Below, in pieces: positions 15,167-18,008 of a stretch of 18,008 bases of DNA. This DNA comes from Planctomycetota bacterium. GTDB taxonomy: Bacteria > Planctomycetota > Planctomycetia > Pirellulales > S012-138. Positions within the stretch are counted from its first letter, which is position 1, and each line of letters opens with the position of its first letter. Location: assembly GCA_026982835.1 (NCBI GenBank), contig JALSGI010000421.1, positions 1 to 18,008 on the forward strand. Direction: 5' to 3'. The notes beneath the pieces were generated by a model. The model did not search any database and was not told where the DNA came from. It saw only the letters and a program-made list of their open reading frames with translations. The position numbers and the translations under genes were made by a program.

Positions 15167-16408
15167 ATGACCACTACCCAGTTGCCGCTGCCTGTTGCCA
15201 AGGAATGCAAGCCCGCTGGTGCGGAAGAGCTGGCCCGGGCCATCGCCCAGACGGCTCAGGAGAATATGCCGGTTTACCCCTGCGGCGGCGGGAGTAAGCA
15301 GCACTGGGGCTTGCCGCCGCGGGAGCCGGGGCTGCTGCTCTCCACGGCCGGGATGGATCGGGTGATCGACTACCCTTGGGAAGATATGACCATCACCGTG
15401 CAGCCGGGCATCACGCTCAGCCGACTGGCCCGCCACCTGGCCCAACACGGCCAGCACCTGCCCGTGGATGTGCCTCGGCCCCAGGTGGCCACGCTGGGCG
15501 GGGCGATTGCGGCCAATTGCAGCGGGCCGCGCCGCTTCGGCTACGGCACACTGCGCGACTACGTGATCGGCATCGAGGCCGTGGATGGCCTGGGCCGACC
15601 GTACCAGGCCGGCGGGCGAGTGGTGAAAAACGTGGCCGGGTACGACTTCTGCAAGCTGCTCGTCGGCTCCTGGGGGACCGTGGGCGTGGTGACCCAGGTG
15701 ACGCTCAAGGTGCCGCCTGCTCCGCAGGAGCGGGCCATGCTGCTGCGGCACCTGCGCGGGTGGAGCGAAGCCGAGGAGGTGCTCCAGGAGCTGAACACGC
15801 ACCCGGCCCAGCCGGTGGCCGTGGAACTGCTGGCCGGCCCCGGCTGGCAAGAGCTACTGCAAGAAACTGCTGCGGGTCCGGAAACGGTGGCCGGGCTGCT
15901 GGTGGTGCTGGAAGGCACGCAGGAAGAAGTCGCCTGGATGAGCCAAGAGCTTGCCCGGGGATGGGAATCCCAGGGAGCGAGCCTGGCCACCCTGCCCGAA
16001 GCAAGACAAGAGCTGCTTTGGCCGCAACTGGTGGATTTTCCGCTTGCCGGGCGCGGCGTGGCCACCGTGCAGGCCACCATGCTCTCCAGCCAGGTGGTGC
16101 CGTTTGTGCGGGAGCTTTTGGAGCACGCAGCGCAGGCTACGGTGCTGGCCCATGCGGGAAGCGGCGTGGTGCTGGCCCATCTGGAGGGGCTTTCCGAGGC
16201 GGATGTTTCGCCGCTTGTGCTGCGGCGGCTTCAGCCGGCGGCCCGGGCAGGGCAGGGCAGCGCCTGGCTGCTGGGCGCTGCCGCGGGCGTGGAACGCACG
16301 CACCAGCTTTGCTGGGGCGGCTGGCCCCCGGGCACAGAGCTGATGCAGCGGGTGCTGGAGCAGTTCGACCCCCGGCGCGTGCTCAACCGCGGACGGTACG
16401 TGGTGTAG
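15167..16408 (+). CDS. glcE: Glycolate oxidase subunit GlcE, FAD-binding
   Basis: GlcE is the second FAD-containing subunit of glycolate oxidase. The 413-aa product shows the PCMH-type FAD-binding fold: YPCGGGSKQHWG (37-48), TITVQPGITLSRLARHL (75-91), ATLGGAIAANCSGPRRFGYG (108-127), and VVKNVAGYDFCKLLVGSWGTVGVVTQVTLK (152-181), the GlcE-typical stretch. A C-terminal LNRGRYV tail ends it. ATG 15167 is preferred to the TTG at 15146 because it directly precedes the family N-terminus; the preceding AGGA is only 2 bp away, so initiation may be weak or coupled to glcD. It is slightly longer than E. coli GlcE (about 350 aa). The iron-sulfur subunit gene glcF does not follow; the sequence after the stop is repeat element C. 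Confidence 0.9.
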   Translation: MTTTQLPLPVAKECKPAGAEELARAIAQTAQENMPVYPCGGGSKQHWGLPPREPGLLLSTAGMDRVIDYPWEDMTITVQPGITLSRLARHLAQHGQHLPVDVPRPQVATLGGAIAANCSGPRRFGYGTLRDYVIGIEAVDGLGRPYQAGGRVVKNVAGYDFCKLLVGSWGTVGVVTQVTLKVPPAPQERAMLLRHLRGWSEAEEVLQELNTHPAQPVAVELLAGPGWQELLQETAAGPETVAGLLVVLEGTQEEVAWMSQELARGWESQGASLATLPEARQELLWPQLVDFPLAGRGVATVQATMLSSQVVPFVRELLEHAAQATVLAHAGSGVVLAHLEGLSEADVSPLVLRRLQPAARAGQGSAWLLGAAAGVERTHQLCWGGWPPGTELMQRVLEQFDPRRVLNRGRYVV

Positions 16409-16435
16409 CTGTGGCTCCGGTGAGCCCCGAGCTTT

Positions 16436-16885
16436 GTACGTGTTTAGCGTGCTCTCAATGATTTGTGTTTGTGCTGGAGGAGCTCACTTGTGAGGAAGCG
16501 CCTGAACAAAACCAGCACTCTTTGCCACTCCTGCGGCTCGGCGAGAGCCTCGCCCTCCCAGTTGTGCCAATCGACGCTTGTTCTGGCTCCGGCATCGGAG
16601 CGGGAGCTCCTTGGGAGGGCAAACCTCCTGGTGAGCCGCAGGTCCACCGGGCGCGTTGTTTACCACAAACACGTTTTGTTCTTGATCGGTGCGGAAGCAC
16701 CTTGCGCAAGTCGCAAGCCGCAAGTCGCAAGCCGATTCTGTTTCTCCCCGCACTGACGTGCGAGGCTCTGGCTCCCCAAGCCCCCAAGCCTCCACGCCCT
16801 CCCCCCGCTTACGCGGGGGGCTCTTTGCCCAAGACCCACGACCCAAGACCCAAGACAGCGCAAGCCGATTCATCCCTCCATGTCT
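16436..16885. repeat. Repeat region C: partial element of the same family plus tandem repeats
   Basis: Begins with GTACGTGTTTAGCGTGC (16436-16452), matching the end of elements A and B. The segment 16597-16701 is the reverse complement of 7053-7157 in element A, same length (105 bp), about 80% identical by hand. Hairpins include GGTGC/GCACC (ending 16701) and GCAC/GTGC around TGAC (about 16751-16762) and CCCGC/GCGGG around TTAC. A 14-bp unit CGCAAGTCGCAAGC is tandem at 16705-16732. A CCCCAAG heptamer run (about 16773-16798) matches that in region D, and CCAAGACC-type repeats lie near 16827-16857. No matching inverted right end is visible. The region fills the gap between glcE and the convergent DUF1559-type gene. 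No credible gene lies here. Confidence 0.7.
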
Positions 16886-17815
16886 CTACGGCGGCGGAGC
16901 CGGTGGCTGGCCGTCGTCCACGGTGAGCATCTGCCGCACCATGGCCGGGTCGGTCTGGTCGGACAAAAACAGCACGTGGCCGGAAAGTGTGGCCACGTGG
17001 GCTCCCCGGGGGTGGTAGCTGGAGATGCCCACGGCTGTGCCGGAATTGACGAAAAAGTCCAGCTCTTGTTCGTCCAGTTCCTCCGGTTTCATCCACGGCA
17101 CTTGCTTGTTGGCCGACTCCACCAGCAACACGGTCACCTGCGCAGGATCGGTCAACTCGTCCAGGCGGCGCCCCTTGGCCCCGGTAAAGGCCATCCTTGG
17201 ACCTACGACCACCAGGTAGCTGGTCTGTCCGGCATCCCCAGCCCGGGTGGGACAGGAAAACTCCGCGGGCATCCGGTCGTGGAACTGCCGGTTGTGCGGG
17301 CTGTCCCACGGCTCTTCCAGCCGGATTTCTTCGTACAGGTAATCGTAACCTAGATAAGGCAAAATCAGCACCCGCCAGCTGTGCAAGCGGCGGCCTTGTT
17401 CGTCGGTGGTCCAGGCAGGGGGGAGACGGCCGTGTTCCTGCTCGTAGGCGGCCAGAGCCGCCAGCAGCCGCTGCAGGTTTTTTTCACAGTCGGCAGCCTC
17501 TTGCCTTGCCCAACGCTGCTGGAGCCAGGAGCCCCATTGCAGCCAGCCCCCGATCAGGCAAAGCCCCAACAGCACCACGGCTCCCAGCCCCAGTACGCTC
17601 CAGGCCCAGGGCACCCGGTCCGGCACCACCACCTCCACCCCCTGGCCTCGCGGATCGGGGATTCGCACCGGCCGACCACAACCGGCACAGGGCCCTTCCT
17701 GCCCGGCCTGCTCCAAGCCGACCAGGGACTCGTGCCCGCAGTGCGGGCAAACGAAGCGAAACTCCGCAGCCTCTTTCGCCATCGCTTCAGGTTCCGTTCC
17801 CGCGTGCTCGGGCAT
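16886..17815 (-). CDS. Zinc-ribbon, single-span DUF1559-type protein
   Basis: From ATG 17815 the product is 309 aa; ATG 17782 (MAKEAAEFRF) is a good alternative, as is a TTG at 17839. A zinc ribbon with CPHC (23-26) and CAGC (43-46) is followed by one membrane helix (about 70-92). The outer part matches the planctomycete DUF1559 family: DCEKNLQRLLAALAAYEQEHGRLPPAW (109-135), HSWRVLILPYLGYDYLYEEI, EPWDSPHN, and a C-terminal SYHPRGAHVATLSGHV that corresponds to the H-X9-DG motif but reads SG, not DG. Most DUF1559 proteins begin with a pilin-type methylation signal; here a cytoplasmic zinc ribbon and transmembrane helix take its place. Function unknown; probably an envelope-anchored member. It follows the partial gene upstream closely, so they may form an operon. 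Confidence 0.85.
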   Translation of the reverse strand: MPEHAGTEPEAMAKEAAEFRFVCPHCGHESLVGLEQAGQEGPCAGCGRPVRIPDPRGQGVEVVVPDRVPWAWSVLGLGAVVLLGLCLIGGWLQWGSWLQQRWARQEAADCEKNLQRLLAALAAYEQEHGRLPPAWTTDEQGRRLHSWRVLILPYLGYDYLYEEIRLEEPWDSPHNRQFHDRMPAEFSCPTRAGDAGQTSYLVVVGPRMAFTGAKGRRLDELTDPAQVTVLLVESANKQVPWMKPEELDEQELDFFVNSGTAVGISSYHPRGAHVATLSGHVLFLSDQTDPAMVRQMLTVDDGQPPAPPP

Positions 17816-17839
17816 GGGGAGTCGCCCCCGTGGCCGCAA

Positions 17840-18008
17840 TCAGCCTTGTTGCTCCAATCGCTGCTTGTACCAGCGACGGCACCGGTCGAAGAAAGCGTGG
17901 TATTCGGCCTGAGCGTAATCCGGGTACGTCCACGGCCAGCACTCCCAGCCGCTTTTGCGCCTATAGTGTAGCGTCACTTCGGCGAAAATGCCTTCGGCCA
18001 GGTAGATG
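17840..18008 (-). CDS. 3' end of an unrecognised gene, partial
   Basis: On the minus strand a reading frame runs from the window edge to a TGA at 17840-17842, giving 55 residues without a stop: IYLAEGIFAEVTLHYRR then KSGWECWPWTYPDYAQAE and a basic, helical tail FFDRCRRWYKQRLEQQG. It is rich in Trp, Tyr and Arg, unlike random sequence. The start lies outside the window. It ends 24 bp before the chosen start of the DUF1559-type gene, in the same direction. I do not recognise the family. Confidence 0.55.
   Translation of the reverse strand, partial: IYLAEGIFAEVTLHYRRKSGWECWPWTYPDYAQAEYHAFFDRCRRWYKQRLEQQG

Overview
The window looks like a chromosomal segment of a GC-rich planctomycete, probably of the Pirellulales type. 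The evidence is the gene content: a DUF1571 protein, a protein with two planctomycete-type cytochrome c (PSCyt1-like) segments, a DUF1559-type protein, a Tat-exported Gfo/Idh/MocA oxidoreductase, and a ceramidase-like protein fused to a LamG-like domain. No rRNA, tRNA, CRISPR array, recognisable transposase or phage gene was seen. This placement is inference from protein families, not from a marker gene.

Layout. 1-2116: 3' part of an exported (possibly lipoprotein) neutral-ceramidase-like protein with a C-terminal LamG-like domain; its 5' end lies outside the window. 2269-3797: a 177-aa protein I do not recognise and a PlsC-type acyltransferase. 3798-3940: GC-rich hairpin repeats. 3941-4606 (-): a glyoxalase-II-like metallo-hydrolase, divergent from 4921-5787 (+), an exported DUF1571 protein. 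5886-6659 (-): a Bax-inhibitor-1 membrane protein with its own intrinsic terminator. 6660-7661: about 1 kb without genes, mostly repeat element A and more hairpins. 7662-9530: exported di-haem-motif protein. 9520-10854 (-): secreted oxidoreductase, convergent and overlapping by 11 bp. 10855-11346: repeat element B. 11347-16408: a co-directional run of flavin reductase-like protein, AAA/ABC-type ATPase, DUF4276 (Toprim-like) protein, glcD and glcE. 16409-16885: repeat element C. 16886-18008 (-): a zinc-ribbon DUF1559-type membrane protein and the 3' end of another gene upstream of it.

How the genes may work together. The ATPase and DUF4276 genes share one base (TAATG) and form a tight pair resembling the ATPase + Toprim logic of known anti-phage systems; this is the best candidate for an interesting protein system. 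GlcD and GlcE are two subunits of glycolate oxidase, but no GlcF follows. Most other genes look like ordinary lipid, envelope and periplasmic functions.

The most unusual feature is non-coding. Elements A and B (and a partial C) are bounded by the same 14-bp inverted terminal sequence (CGTACGTGTTTAGC), have two distinguishable ends shared between copies in opposite orientations, and carry GC-rich hairpins whose arms differ in sequence from copy to copy but stay self-complementary. They look like a MITE-like or REP-like family with no protein of its own.
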